In this document: positions 18,351-27,515 of the stretch, piece by piece
How positions within the stretch are numbered: the first letter of the stretch is position 1
Layout: each line of letters begins with the position of its first letter
Assembly: GCA_963745775.1 (NCBI GenBank)
Contig: CAVUYY010000011.1
Coordinates: forward strand, 124,001 to 188,000
From: Gaiellasilicea sp963745775
GTDB lineage: Bacteria > Actinomycetota > Thermoleophilia > Gaiellales > Gaiellaceae
Reading direction: 5' to 3'
Length of the DNA stretch: 64,000 nt
Notes under the pieces: generated by a model
Seen by the model: only the letters and a program-made list of their open reading frames with translations
What the model was told of the DNA's origin: nothing
The model's database searches: none
Program-made: the position numbers and the translations under genes

Positions 18351-19831
18351 CAGGGAGTCTCGACTGCGGCGACGAAGTTCGCCCAGCCCTGGCTGTCGCT
18401 TGCGCGCCGTGTTGGGCAGCGATCCTCTGTAGAGACGCGACGGCCGAGATCGTTCGTCAGATCCTGCGTGCGCGAAGATCAGGTTCGGACCGACGACGTA
18501 CGACGGTCACCGCCGCCTCGGCGGGATCGTGCGGGTGGGCTGCACAGCCGTCGCCGTATGCCTGCTTCATCTCGTCGATCGTCGAGCACGGCCCGATTCC
18601 GGCGGCCGTGCGGTGCTCCCTGTTCCAGGTCGTGATGATGTCGGCACGCTCGGGACTCTGCGCGGAAATAGACGCCGACCTGCGGGCTGACCGAACGTGA
18701 GTCCCGGGATCGGCGGATCCGACTCCGTCAGCACGAGTTCCTTGTAGCCGCCGAAGCGCTGCTGGTAGAACGCCTTCGGTCGGCCGAGCACGACGCCTGC
18801 GATGGAGGTCTGGGTGATCGCCGGCGCGTCCGTGCCGCCGGGGTCTCTCGCGAGTCGTTACGAACGCGGCGATCGCGGCGGCCGCCGCGGCGAGCAGCGC
18901 GACGGTCGCGACGACCGCTCGCCGGCGACGGCGCGAGCGGCGGGCGTACGGCTTGCCGGCGAGCGCCGCCCGAGCGGCCGCAACGAGCTCCCCGCAACTC
19001 GCGTACCTGCTCCTCGGCCTCCTTCGCGAGCGCGGTCGCGATCACGCCGTCGAGCGCCTCCGGGAGCTCGGGCCTCAGGTCGGTGAGCCGTGGCGGCGGG
19101 TCATTCAAATGGGCGTAGACGAGCGCGAGCTCGCTCTCGCGCTCGAACGGGCGCTCGCCGGTCAGACACTCGTAGAGCACACAGCCGAGCGAGTAGACGT
19201 CGGCGCGGCCGTCGACCGGACGACCAGCGATCTGCTCGGGCGGAACGTAGTCGAGCGTGCCGACGAAGCCGCGGTCGCCGGTCAGGCTGCTGACCGAGGA
19301 GACGTGCCGGGCGAGGCCGAAGTCGCAGACGAAGGCATGCTCGCCGTCGGCAACGGTCGAGACGAGGATGTTGGCCGGCTTGATGTCGCGATGAACGAGG
19401 TCGGCCGCGTGCGCAGCGTCGAGGGCGTCGGCGACCTGCGCGATCAGGTTCATCGTCCGGGCCGGCTCGAGCGGGCCGTCGCGGCGGAGCAGCTCGCGGA
19501 GGTCGTAGCCCTCCACGTAGGCCATCGCCAGATAGAGCCGACCGTCCTCCTCGCCGAAGCTCAGGATCGGGACGACGTGAGGATGGTCGAGGCTCGCGGC
19601 GAGCTCCGCCTCCCGCATGAACCGCTGGCGAAAGCGCTCGTCCTCGGAGAGCTCCGGGGTGAGGAGCTTCAGCGCGACGCGCTGCCCAGGTCTTCGTGTC
19701 CACCGCCAGGTAGACGGCGCCCGTTGCTCCGCTGCCCGATCAGCGACTCCACGCGAAAGCCGGCGAGGATGTCCCGGTGCCGACGCTCGACTGCATCGCT
19801 TGCCGTCAGCTTGGCACGCGGCTTCGCGCAT
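18344..19831 (-). CDS. Membrane-anchored PknB-type Ser/Thr protein kinase with exported domain, frameshifted
   Basis: The kinase domain is well preserved: VALKLLTPEL (ATP-binding Lys), LVHRDIKPANILV (catalytic loop), CDFGLARH (DFG), GTLDYVPPEQIAG (activation loop end) and ADVYSLGCVLYE. The glycine-loop region (GFRVESLIGQRSNGAVYLAV) needs a frame change near 19690. Around 19000-18830 a short linker and one membrane helix are frameshifted. Past it lies an exported domain (GRPKAFYQQRFGGYKELVL, DIITTWNREHRTAAGIGPC) ending in NFVAAVETPC at 18344. Total about 490 residues. The start is uncertain (ATG 19831 or TTG 19860). It converges on the BTAD regulator, a plausible but unproven phosphorylation partner. 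Confidence 0.78.
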
Positions 19832-19887
19832 TTACCAGCGCCGGCAGGAGGCCGTAACAAGCACGGCCTCCTGCTGCACGCCCGAGG

Positions 19888-20083
19888 TCACTGAGGGCGA
19901 GGAGCCAGGGTCGGCCCGGTCGAGCGCAGGTGCGTGCGGAGCCACTCGAGCCTGAGCCGGCGGTCGCGGCGGTTCTCCAGCCTCGTCGTCTCGGCGCGAT
20001 CTGCCGAGCGCCAGTCGCGCTTCAGCTCGGAGTGCCGCTCGGCGGCGAGCTGGCGGCTGCGTGTCGGTGTCGCGGTAGAGCAT
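19888..20083 (-). CDS. Small charged protein, one frameshift
   Basis: About 64 residues when read from the ATG at 20083 (GAAGGGA lies 5 bases upstream) with one frame change near 20057: MLYRDTDT, then RQLAAERHSELKRDW and SADRAETTRLENRRDRR. It is rich in Arg, Glu and Leu, predicted all-helical, with no membrane segment. I do not recognise a family. The good ribosome binding site and its place between two real genes support it as a gene, but without the frame change it is only weakly supported. Confidence 0.4.
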
Positions 20084-20296
20084 GTCGTTCCCTTCCGATG
20101 AGCCGTTGGCGGCCCACCTTCGCGGCGAGTCGTCTCGTCGCGGTCGTGGTGTGAGCCCAGGATCAAGGTGGGCGGTAAGAGCGAGGCAAGCGGGCGGTAA
20201 ACGGTCGGCTACGTCGCTCCGCCAGACCCCTGCTCGACCCAAACCAGCCGCGCCGTGGCACCGGAAGCCGCGGCGAGCGGCGGTCGTCTGGTGGTC

Positions 20297-20912
20297 ATGA
20301 CCGTCCGAGCTCGCTCCGTACTCGCCGCGCTGGCCTTCTGTCTCGCGATCTCCGGAACGGCGATCGCAGCCGATCGGCCGCCAGACGACGAACGGCTCGC
20401 TCCCGCGGTGGCGCAGACGAAGCGGATCGCGCGCGAGGTCGAGTCGCGCCACCGGCTTCCGGGCGGCGGGCGGCTCGCGATCGTCGAGGTGACGACCATG
20501 CTCGGCGTCTCGACGCTCGAGACGTTCGACCCGAGCGACTGGAGCGGCCGGAGCATCGAAACGGACAACGGCATCTACGTCGCCCTCTGCGGAGGCGGAC
20601 GACGGCACTGCGCCATGAGCGAGCTGGGTGGCGCCGGCGACGCGGTGGTCGCGCGCCGGCAGGCCGTCGAGCTCGCGCGCCGAACGCTCGCCGAGACGCA
20701 GCTCGACCTCGTCGTCGTCGCGCTCCCACAACGCTCGACGCGGCTGCTGCTCGTCTTCGAGCGCGGGCGGCTCGACCTCGCCGACCAGGGGACAGACGTC
20801 GAGCGTGGTCGACCGGTTGACGCGAGACAGGCTCTACGCGACCGCTGGGCTGATCCCCTTCTCGGACACCGAGGACAGCCTCGCGCTCGTGAAGCTGCGC
20901 GCACGTCGCTGA
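20297..20912 (+). CDS. Exported protein of unknown function, one frameshift
   Basis: An N-terminal signal peptide (VLAALAFCLAISGTAIAA) is followed by about 180 residues with LPGGGRLAIVEVTTMLGVST, GIYVALCGGGRRHCAMSELG and LDLVVVALPQRSTRLLLVFE, an alternating hydrophobic pattern suggesting an alpha/beta domain that loosely recalls TPM domains. A frame change near 20805 gives the natural ending VVDRLTRDRLYATAGLIPFS and a stop at 20912, just before the dinB promoter. The function is unknown. Start ATG 20297; an in-frame upstream GTG would lengthen the N-region without improving the signal peptide. Confidence 0.6.
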
Positions 20913-20915
20913 GGC

Positions 20916-20953
20916 TTGACGCAGGAGCCTTCGCACACGAACATATGTTCGTG
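20916..20953 (+). promoter_or_regulatory. dinB promoter with LexA (SOS) box
   Basis: A perfect 18-base palindrome at 20936-20953 contains CGAACATATGTTCG (20938-20951), an exact match to the LexA box known from Bacillus and actinobacteria (CGAAC-N4-GTTCG). A TTGACG (20916-20921) lies 17-18 bases upstream of GAACAT/AACATA, so LexA would cover the -10 region. The ATG at 20945 falls inside the operator, which suggests that translation really starts slightly later, at GTG 20951, on a leaderless or near-leaderless mRNA. Confidence 0.85.
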
Positions 20954-22141
20954 ACAGGGGAAGCGACGATCCTCCACGCCGACCTGGACGCGTTCTACGC
21001 GTCGGTCGAGCAGCGGGACGATCCTCGGCTTCGCGGCAGGCCCGTGATCGTCGGGAGCTGGGTCGTTCTCGCGGCGAGCTACGAGGCGAAGGCCTTCGGC
21101 GTACGAACCGCAATGAGCGGCTCGCGCGCCCGCAGGCTCTGCCCGCAGGCATCCGTCGTGAAGCCTCGGATGTCCGCCTACTCGGAGGCGAGCAAGGCGG
21201 TCTTCGCCGTCTTCGAGGACACGACCCCGCTCGTCGAAGGGCTCTCGATCGACGAGGCGTTCCTCGACGTGCGCGGGCTCGAGCGGCTCGCCGGCTCGCC
21301 GAGCGAGATCGCCGTGCGGCTGCGCCGGAACGTCCTCGAGCAGGTCGGCCTGCCCATCACCGTCGGCGTCGCGCGGACGAAGTTCCTCGCCAAGGTGGCG
21401 AGCGCCGTCGCGAAGCCGGACGGCCTCCTCGTCGTACCGCCCGAACGCGAGCTCGACTTCCTCCACCCGCTTCCCGTCGGGCGGCTCTGGGGCGTCGGCC
21501 CCGTGACGGCCGGCAAGCTCGAGAGCCGCGGGATCACGACCGTCGGCCAGGTCGCTCTGCTCGACGAGACGTCGCTGATGTCGATGCTCGGACGAGCGTC
21601 GGGCCGGCATCTCCACGCGCTCGCGCACAACCGCGATCCCCGGCCGGTGCACGTCGGCCGGCGCCGCCGCTCGATCGGCTCGCAGCGCGCGCTCGGACGC
21701 TCGTCCCGATCGCGCGACGCCGTGGAGGCAACGCTGATCGCGCTCGTCGACCGCGTCACCCGGCGGCTTCGCACGGCCCGGCGAGTCGCCCGCACCGTCG
21801 TCCTCCGGCTTCGCTTCGACGACTTCTCCCGCGCGACGCGCTCGCAGACGCTGCCGCAGGCAACCGCCGAGACCGCGACCATCCTCGTGACGGCACAAGG
21901 ACTCCTGGCGGCGGCGCTGCCGCTGATCGAGCGGCGCGGGCTCACGCTCGTCGGGATCGCGCTCGCAAATCTGGAGGACGACTCGGCGATCCAGCTCGCG
22001 CTGCCGTTCGCCCGCCAGAGCCGGAGCGACCTCGACGCCGCGCTCGACGAGGTGCGGCGGAGGTACGGCGTCGATGCGGTCACGCGGGCCGTGCTGCTCG
22101 GCCGCGACCAGGGCTTCTCGGTACCGCTCCTCCCGGACTGA
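20945..22141 (+). CDS. dinB: DNA polymerase IV (DinB, Y-family)
   Basis: An error-prone translesion polymerase. The first catalytic Asp lies in HADLDAFYASVEQ (residues 13 and 15 counting from 20945) and the second pair in LSIDEAFLDVR (D103, E104). GVARTKFLAKVASAVAKPDG is the palm/thumb signature and GVGPVTAGKLESRGITTVG the helix-hairpin-helix. Near the C-terminus QLALPF fits the beta-clamp binding motif. 398 residues, intact. The sequence shows control by LexA: the SOS box overlaps the annotated start, so GTG 20951 (MTGEATILHADL) may be the true start. It converges on the next gene with 3 bases between stops. Confidence 0.95.
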   Translation: MFVTGEATILHADLDAFYASVEQRDDPRLRGRPVIVGSWVVLAASYEAKAFGVRTAMSGSRARRLCPQASVVKPRMSAYSEASKAVFAVFEDTTPLVEGLSIDEAFLDVRGLERLAGSPSEIAVRLRRNVLEQVGLPITVGVARTKFLAKVASAVAKPDGLLVVPPERELDFLHPLPVGRLWGVGPVTAGKLESRGITTVGQVALLDETSLMSMLGRASGRHLHALAHNRDPRPVHVGRRRRSIGSQRALGRSSRSRDAVEATLIALVDRVTRRLRTARRVARTVVLRLRFDDFSRATRSQTLPQATAETATILVTAQGLLAAALPLIERRGLTLVGIALANLEDDSAIQLALPFARQSRSDLDAALDEVRRRYGVDAVTRAVLLGRDQGFSVPLLPD

Positions 22142-22144
22142 TCG

Positions 22145-22495
22145 TCAGGCGCGCTTGCCGTCGAGGTACTGCAGGAGCTCGTGCGCGGCGAGCTCGATCT
22201 CCTTGTGTCGCCACTCGGCGGCCCGGTACTGGCACGCGACGAGGCCCATCCGGTGGACGCGGCGGAAGTCGCCGTAGACGAACCCGTAGCGCGCCTTCGT
22301 CTCGTCGGTCGCACCCTCCGTGAGCCCGAGATGCCAGGCGGCGTAGTCGTCCCAGCCGTGCGCCTCGAGGTACGCGTTCTCGTCGTCCGCGCTCGGCTGC
22401 GCCTCGCCCCACTCGCTTCGGAGCACGTACTGGCGCGCGTCGATCAGCCGCTTCGCGTGCGCCACGGCGCGCGGATTCACCGAGTACGAGGCCAC
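22145..22495 (-). CDS. Conserved protein of unknown function (116 aa)
   Basis: A soluble protein with a striking run of Trp, Tyr and His: YVLRSEWGEAQPSADDENAY, WDDYAAWHLGLTEGA, RYGFVYGDFRRVHRMGL and YRAAEWRHKEIEL. Close relatives of this length seem common in actinobacteria but have no known function, as far as I can recall. The GTG start lies 4 bases beyond the stop of the acyl-CoA ligase on the same strand, so the two are likely co-transcribed. No membrane segment, no Cys cluster. Confidence 0.75.
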   Translation of the reverse strand: MASYSVNPRAVAHAKRLIDARQYVLRSEWGEAQPSADDENAYLEAHGWDDYAAWHLGLTEGATDETKARYGFVYGDFRRVHRMGLVACQYRAAEWRHKEIELAAHELLQYLDGKRA

Positions 22496-22499
22496 GGCC

Positions 22500-24089
22500 T
22501 CAGTGTGGCCGAGTCGGGCCGGCCCGACTCAGCTCCTGCTGCCGCAGCTCGATCCGCCTGATCTTGCCCGTGAGCGTCTTCGGCAGATCGGGGACGAACT
22601 CGATCAGCCGGGGATAGGCGTAGGCCGACAGCCGCTGACGAACGAACGCCTTGAGCTCCTCGGCGAGCTCGTCCGACGGCTCGTGCGAGTCGGCGAGGAC
22701 GACGAAGGCCTTGACGACGTTTCCGCGGAGCTCGTCCGGTGACGCCACCGCGGCGGCCTCTCGAACCGCTGGATGCTCGAGGCAGACGGACTCGACCTCG
22801 AACGGGCCGATCCGATAGCCGGCCGCGATGATCACGTCGTCGGCGCGCCCCTCGAACCAGACATACCCGTCCTCGTCCTGGGAGGCCGCGTCCTTCGTGT
22901 GGAACCAGTCGCCGCCGAACGCCTCGTCAGTGTCCGCTGGGCGGTTCCAGTACCCGAGCGGGTAATGCGGATTCGACCGAGCCCGCAAACAGATCTCACC
23001 CCGTTCGCCTGTCGGCACCGGCTGCTCGTCCTCGTCGAGAATCGCCACGTCCCAACCGGGCATCGGCTTGCCCATCGAGCCTTCGCGAACGTCCAGGAAC
23101 GGGTAGTTCGCGACGAGCGGATACGACTCGGTGAGCCCGTAGTAGTCGAGCACGGTGACGCCGTACTGCTCGCGGAACCAGCGGATCGCCTCCGGGTTCA
23201 GCGGCTCTCCGGCCGAGCACACTCGCCGGAAGCGCTGCGGGTAGCGCGTTCCCGCATTCGCGATCCCCATCATCGCGCGCATCGCCGTCGGCGTCGTGAA
23301 GACGTTCGTCACCTCGTTCCGGCTCAGGAAATCGAGCTGCTTGTGCGGATCGAATCCCGCCTCGCGCCGGTAGACGCACTGCACGGCGCCGAGCCGCCAC
23401 GGCCCGAGCAGCGGCGCGATCCCGGCTGCCCAGGCCCACTCGCCCATGCCGTGGAAGCGCTCGCCGTCCTCGACCTCGTGGCAGTAGCGGAACTCCTCGT
23501 GCCCGAGGATGTAGCGATGCGCGTGAACGATTCCCTTCGCGAGCCCGGTCGTCCCGGACGTGTAGTAGAGCTGGGCCGGATCCTCCGCCGACGTGTCGCA
23601 GGTGACGGCCTCAGTCGACGCCCCCGCGAGCGTGTCGGGCTCGAGCACGAGCGCCTCCGGCGCCCACGGCTGGGCAAAACGACCCACGTGCTCGGCGTCG
23701 CACACGACGAGGCGCGCGCCTGAGTCCTCGAGCCGGTGCTGGACGGCGTCGTCCCCGTAGAGCACCGACATCGCGAGCAGGATCGCGCCGAGCTTCCAGA
23801 CGCCGAAGAAGATCGCGGCCGCCTCCGGCGTCGCGGGGAGAACGACGGCGACGCGATCGCCTCGCTCGACGCCGCAATCGGCAAGGGTGTGTGCCGCCTG
23901 GTTCGCGAGATCCTGAAGCTCTCCCCAGGTGAGCGTGCGCGTCGAGCCGTCGAAGCTCTCCCAGACGAGGGCGAGCTTCTCGCGAGGGTGCTTGTCGCAG
24001 ACGTCCGCCGCGATGTTGTAGCGCGCTGGCACGTCCCAGCGGTGCGACGACCGAAGCGACTCATACGTGTGCGGATTCACCGGCGCCAC
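22500..24089 (-). CDS. AMP-dependent acyl-CoA synthetase (medium-chain/acetyl-CoA ligase-like)
   Basis: Activates a carboxylic acid with ATP and joins it to CoA. Core motifs are all present: YYTSGTTGLAKG (P-loop, A3), DYYGLTESYP (A5), GEICLRARS, GRADDVIIAAGYRIGPFEVE (A8 hinge) and PKTLTGKIRR with the catalytic Lys (A10). 529 residues. The ERFHGMGEWAWAAGIAPLLG region resembles medium-chain ligases of the MACS group more than acetyl-CoA synthetase, but chain length cannot be fixed. The GTG start at 24089 is preferred; an ATG at 24091 is out of frame. Confidence 0.9.
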   Translation of the reverse strand: MAPVNPHTYESLRSSHRWDVPARYNIAADVCDKHPREKLALVWESFDGSTRTLTWGELQDLANQAAHTLADCGVERGDRVAVVLPATPEAAAIFFGVWKLGAILLAMSVLYGDDAVQHRLEDSGARLVVCDAEHVGRFAQPWAPEALVLEPDTLAGASTEAVTCDTSAEDPAQLYYTSGTTGLAKGIVHAHRYILGHEEFRYCHEVEDGERFHGMGEWAWAAGIAPLLGPWRLGAVQCVYRREAGFDPHKQLDFLSRNEVTNVFTTPTAMRAMMGIANAGTRYPQRFRRVCSAGEPLNPEAIRWFREQYGVTVLDYYGLTESYPLVANYPFLDVREGSMGKPMPGWDVAILDEDEQPVPTGERGEICLRARSNPHYPLGYWNRPADTDEAFGGDWFHTKDAASQDEDGYVWFEGRADDVIIAAGYRIGPFEVESVCLEHPAVREAAAVASPDELRGNVVKAFVVLADSHEPSDELAEELKAFVRQRLSAYAYPRLIEFVPDLPKTLTGKIRRIELRQQELSRAGPTRPH

Positions 24090-24145
24090 ATTCTCTCATA
24101 GGCCGACGAGTTGACATCGAGCCGGCGTGGCGCGAACGTCAGGGA

Positions 24146-24607
24146 ATGAAGCTCGTCGCGGCGGCCGTGATCATCGCGCTGGCGCTCGCGTCCTCCGCGG
24201 CCGCGGTCGACGAGCCCGGCGCCTTCGGCATGGCCCAGCGCGGCACCCTGAAGGTGGTCGCGGGAGTGCTCCTGTCCGAGCGCGGGGGAGAGATGAAGGG
24301 CGTCTGGCTCGACGGGAAACGGGGCTGCCTCGACCGGCGCACGCTCCGCGTGGCGATCCAGATCGACCTGGTCTCGCCGGCCGGGAAGACGACGCGGATC
24401 CGGCGCTCGCGCACCGGCTTCGTCGACAACTGCGCCGAGGGCGGCCCGAACTTCGGCTTCGACCTCGTCCCTCGGACGCTCGGGATGGGCTGCGCGAACG
24501 GCCGCTGGCGGCCGGGGCGCTATTCGCTGACGACGAAGGTGACGCACGTCGCCTCGGGCCTGATCGCCCAGGCGAGCCTCTACCGCCAGGTCACCAGACG
24601 GTGCTGA
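24146..24607 (+). CDS. Exported protein of unknown function (153 aa)
   Basis: A signal peptide (MKLVAAAVIIALALASSAAA) precedes a domain of about 130 residues with four or more Cys (RGCLDRRT, VDNCAEGG, GMGCANGRW and a final RRC), probably paired outside the cell. Hydrophobic strands (LRVAIQIDLVSP, YSLTTKVTHVASGLI) suggest a beta-rich fold. I do not recognise the family. A TTGACA lies 30 bases upstream but without a convincing -10. It converges on the histidine kinase gene with 4 bases between stops. Confidence 0.65.
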   Translation: MKLVAAAVIIALALASSAAAVDEPGAFGMAQRGTLKVVAGVLLSERGGEMKGVWLDGKRGCLDRRTLRVAIQIDLVSPAGKTTRIRRSRTGFVDNCAEGGPNFGFDLVPRTLGMGCANGRWRPGRYSLTTKVTHVASGLIAQASLYRQVTRRC

Positions 24608-24611
24608 GCGG

Positions 24612-25998
24612 CTAAGCCCGCAGCACGATCTCGACGGCGGTGCCGCGTCCCGGCTGGGAGCGGAGCGTGAACAGTCCCTCGATCGTCTCCGCCCGCCGGC
24701 GCATGTTCTTCAGCCCCTGACCCGCTGCGGCGTCCGCACCGTCGAAGCCGACCCCGTCGTCGCTCACCCGTACGAGCCGGCGGCCGGCGTGCTCGCCGAT
24801 CCAGACCTCGGCCCGGCGCGCCCCCGCGTGCTTGCGCGCGTTCGCGAGCCCCTCCTGGACGATCCGGAAGATCTCGATCTGCTCGTCGGGCGCGAGCAGC
24901 AGCTCCCGTTCGATCTCGAGATCGACCTCGAGGACGCCGTCGGCGGTCAGGAACTCGACGTACCGCCGGAGCGCCGCGTCGAACGGCGCGCTGCCGCTTG
25001 CAGACGACAGCGCCAGCACCGCGAACCGCGCCTCTTGCTGCGCCGCCACAGATGCCTCCTTCAGCTTCGGCAGCATCCCCTCGAGCGGCGGCCCCCGACT
25101 CGAGCATGCTCACGTGTGTCGAGATCGCGAAGAGATACTGCGCGAGCCCGTCGTGGATCTCGCGGGCCACGCGGGCCCGTTCCTCTGCGACCGCCCGTCC
25201 GAGCTCCGCGGCGCGAATCGCCCGCCAGACGCCGACGAGCAGGATTCCGTAGGCGACGACGCGCAGGAAGTCGCCCTGCGAGACGACGTCGCTCGAGAGC
25301 TTTGGTGTGAGCACGTAGTTGAGCTCGGCGAACAGCGTCATCGTCGCCCCGAGAGCGAGCCAGCTGTCGAGGTCCTCTCCGTGCCGGCGATAGCGAATCG
25401 CGAAGCCGAGCCCGGCGAGCAGAGCCAGGAGCGCGAGGAACGAGAGCGTCAGCGTCACCTCGAACGGCCGGCTCCCACCGCTGCTCGGGTCGAGCGGCGA
25501 GAGCGACGACCCAGCGCCGTTCAGCGAGACCCAGAGCGCGAGCAGGCCGAGCGCGACGACCGCGAGTCCGGCGACGAGGGCGCGCCGCCGCAGGGAAACC
25601 CTCGGCCCGGGCACGATGGGCGCGAGCGCGATCAGGACGGCGGCGAGAAGTCGAGAGCCGAGCGCCGCCCACGCCTCCACCGGCCCTTGCGGCTCGCCTC
25701 CGAGCAGCGGAACGACCGAGAAGGCGAGCGTGCCGATTCCGGCGACGCAGAACCCGGCGGCGAGCAGCAGGTCGAGAAGCCGCCCTTCCACCTGGAAGCG
25801 GGCTGCCGCCAGGATCGCGACGATCGTCGCCGCGAGCACGACGGCCGTGTCGAGAACCAGCCGCCCCTCCGGCAACACATAGGTACTCCGCAACGAAGGA
25901 TTCGTCAGGAAGAACGCCGTCGCCGAGCCGAGCAGCGCGACGAGGAACAGCGCGCCGACGACCCACGCCTCGAAAGGCTCTCTGGCGTTCTCGCCCAC
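24612..25998 (-). CDS. NarL-class sensor histidine kinase, one frameshift
   Basis: Eight or so N-terminal membrane helices (EAWVVGALFLVALLGSATAF to YGILLVGVWRAI) form an integral membrane sensor. They are followed by a HisKA_3 dimerisation helix with the phospho-acceptor His in ARVAREIHDGLAQYLFAIST. A frame change near 25085 leads to the ATPase domain: EGLANARKHAGARR (N box), VSDDGVGFDGA (G1) and GLKNMRRRAETIEG (G2), ending at 24612. About 462 residues. It is divergent from the response regulator gene and surely its partner. The GTG at 25998 is the only reasonable start; a perfect palindrome fills the gap to the regulator. Confidence 0.88.
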
Positions 25999-26005
25999 AT
26001 CACGC

Positions 26006-26033
26006 TCATCGGCAGGCGCTTCCCTGCCGATGA
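26006..26033. promoter_or_regulatory. Palindromic operator candidate between divergent kinase and regulator genes
   Basis: Two perfect 11-base arms (TCATCGGCAGG at 26006-26016, its complement at 26023-26033) flank a 6-base spacer, CGCTTC. The element fills most of the 44-base gap between the two divergent starts and ends 9 bases before the regulator ATG. Position and symmetry fit a binding site for a dimeric NarL-type regulator controlling both genes; an RNA hairpin in the leader is the alternative. Confidence 0.55.
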
Positions 26034-26042
26034 GGGGAAACG

Positions 26043-26687
26043 ATGACCGAGCGCGTACTCGTGGTCGACGACCATCCCCTCACCCGGGATGCTCTTTCCT
26101 CCCTGCTCGTCCAGGGCGGCTTCGACGTCGTGGGCGAGGCTGCCGACGGTGCGGAGGCGCTCGAGCTCGCCGAGCGCCACCAGCCGGATCTCGTCCTGCT
26201 CGACCTCTCGATGCCGGGCGTCGGCGGCCTGGCCGCGCTTCCACAGCTTCGCACTGCCGCACCGCGCTGCGAGGTCGTCGTGCTGACGGCGTCCGGCACC
26301 GAGGAGAACCTGCTCGCGGCCGTGCGCGGCGGCGCGGCCGGTTATCTGCTGAAGAGCGAGCCGCCCGATCGGATCGTCGCCTTCCTGCGAGGTGTCGCGC
26401 AGGGAGAGGCCGCTTTGTCCGGGCAGGTCGCGAGGCGGCTGCTCGACCAGGTTCGCACCGGCGCGCACCTCGACGGCGGCATTCCAGACTCGATCGCCGA
26501 GGCGCTCTCCGCGCGCGAGCTCGAGGTGCTGCTCCTGCTCGACGACCACCTCGCCACGGACGAGATCGCGACGCGGCTCTTCATCTCGGAGCACACCGTC
26601 CGCTCGCACGTCAAGAGCCTCCTGCGCAAGCTCGGCGTCTCCTCGCGTCGCGAGGCGCTCGAGCGGCTCTCGCTCGCGCGCGGCTAA
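26043..26687 (+). CDS. NarL/FixJ-family response regulator
   Basis: Receiver domain with the acidic pair D9/D10, phospho-acceptor D54 (DLVLLDLSMPG), the conserved Thr in VVLTASG and Lys in GYLLKSE. Then a LuxR-type helix-turn-helix (LSARELEVLLLLDDHLATDE, then RLFISEHTVRSHVKSLLRKL). 214 residues, intact. GAGGGGAAACG lies just before the ATG. Paired by divergence with the membrane histidine kinase. Target genes are unknown, but the palindrome in the shared gap suggests autoregulation. Confidence 0.92.
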   Translation: MTERVLVVDDHPLTRDALSSLLVQGGFDVVGEAADGAEALELAERHQPDLVLLDLSMPGVGGLAALPQLRTAAPRCEVVVLTASGTEENLLAAVRGGAAGYLLKSEPPDRIVAFLRGVAQGEAALSGQVARRLLDQVRTGAHLDGGIPDSIAEALSARELEVLLLLDDHLATDEIATRLFISEHTVRSHVKSLLRKLGVSSRREALERLSLARG

Positions 26688-27515
26688 CCCCCGGAGAAGC
26701 CCGCGTGCGCCGCGGCCACGAGCCGCGGCAGCGTCGCGAGGTTGTAGCCGCCCTCGAGCACGGCGGCGAAGCGCGGCGCGAGCTTCCTGCAAGCGGCTCC
26801 GAGCGTGCGGAACGCGGCGTCGGTCAGCTCGAGCCCGCCGAGCGGATCCTCCTCGTGGGCGTCGAAGCCGGCCGAGACGAGGAGGAGGTCCGGGGCGAAT
26901 GCCAGCACCGCCGGCACGACGCGATCCTCGAAGACGGCGAGATACCCGGCGTCGCCGGTGCCTGCGGGCAGCGGCAGGTTCAGCGTCGTCTCGTCGCTCG
27001 ATCCGGGCCCGCCCGAACCCGGATAGAACGGCCACTGGTGCAGCGAGACGAAGAGGACGGAGTCGTCGTCGCGAAAGACCGCCTCGGTGCCGTTCCCGTG
27101 ATGGACGTCGAAGTCGACGATCGCGACGCGGGCGACGCTGAGCTCCGCCTGGGCGTACCTGGCCGCGATCGCGACGTTGTTGACGAGGCAGAAGCCCATC
27201 GCGCGCTCGGGCAGCGCATGGTGACCGGGCGGGCGCACGAGCGCGAAGCCGCCGCGATCCACGGCCTCGAGCGCGATCCCGGCGGCGAGCCGCGCCGCCC
27301 GCCACGAGGTCTCGCTGGCGAGCGTGTCGCCGTCGAGCTGGGTCGGCTCGCGTGATCTCGCGCAGCCGCGCGAGGTACGCCGGAGAGTGCACCCGCGCCA
27401 GCTGCTCCTCGCTCGCGAGCCGCTCGACGGTCACGCCGCCCAGCTCCGCGAGCCGCTCCTGCCGCTCCGGATGCGATCCGGTCGAATGCAACCGGGCGAG
27501 CTCCGGATTCGTCAG
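26684..27515 (-). CDS. Histone deacetylase-like (AcuC/class II) amidohydrolase, one frameshift
   Basis: A zinc amidohydrolase of the HDAC/acetoin-utilisation/acetylpolyamine group. The N-terminus reads LTNPELARLHSTGSHPERQE; after a frame change near 27340 come FALVRPPGHHALPERAMGFC (His pair), VAIVDFDVHHGNGTEAVF (zinc Asp/His) and LLVSAGFDAHEEDPLGGLEL (zinc Asp). About 275 residues. No ATG, GTG or TTG fits the conserved start: the reading overlaps the upstream stop as CTGA, so CTG at 27515 is the best start; TTG 27491 would lose eight conserved positions. The substrate may be acetyl-lysine or an acetylpolyamine. Confidence 0.85.

Noticed and set aside
24111..24139. TTGACA as a promoter -35 before the exported protein gene at 24146
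   Set aside because: No acceptable -10 hexamer at 16-18 bases, and the site is inside a short gap with no other support.
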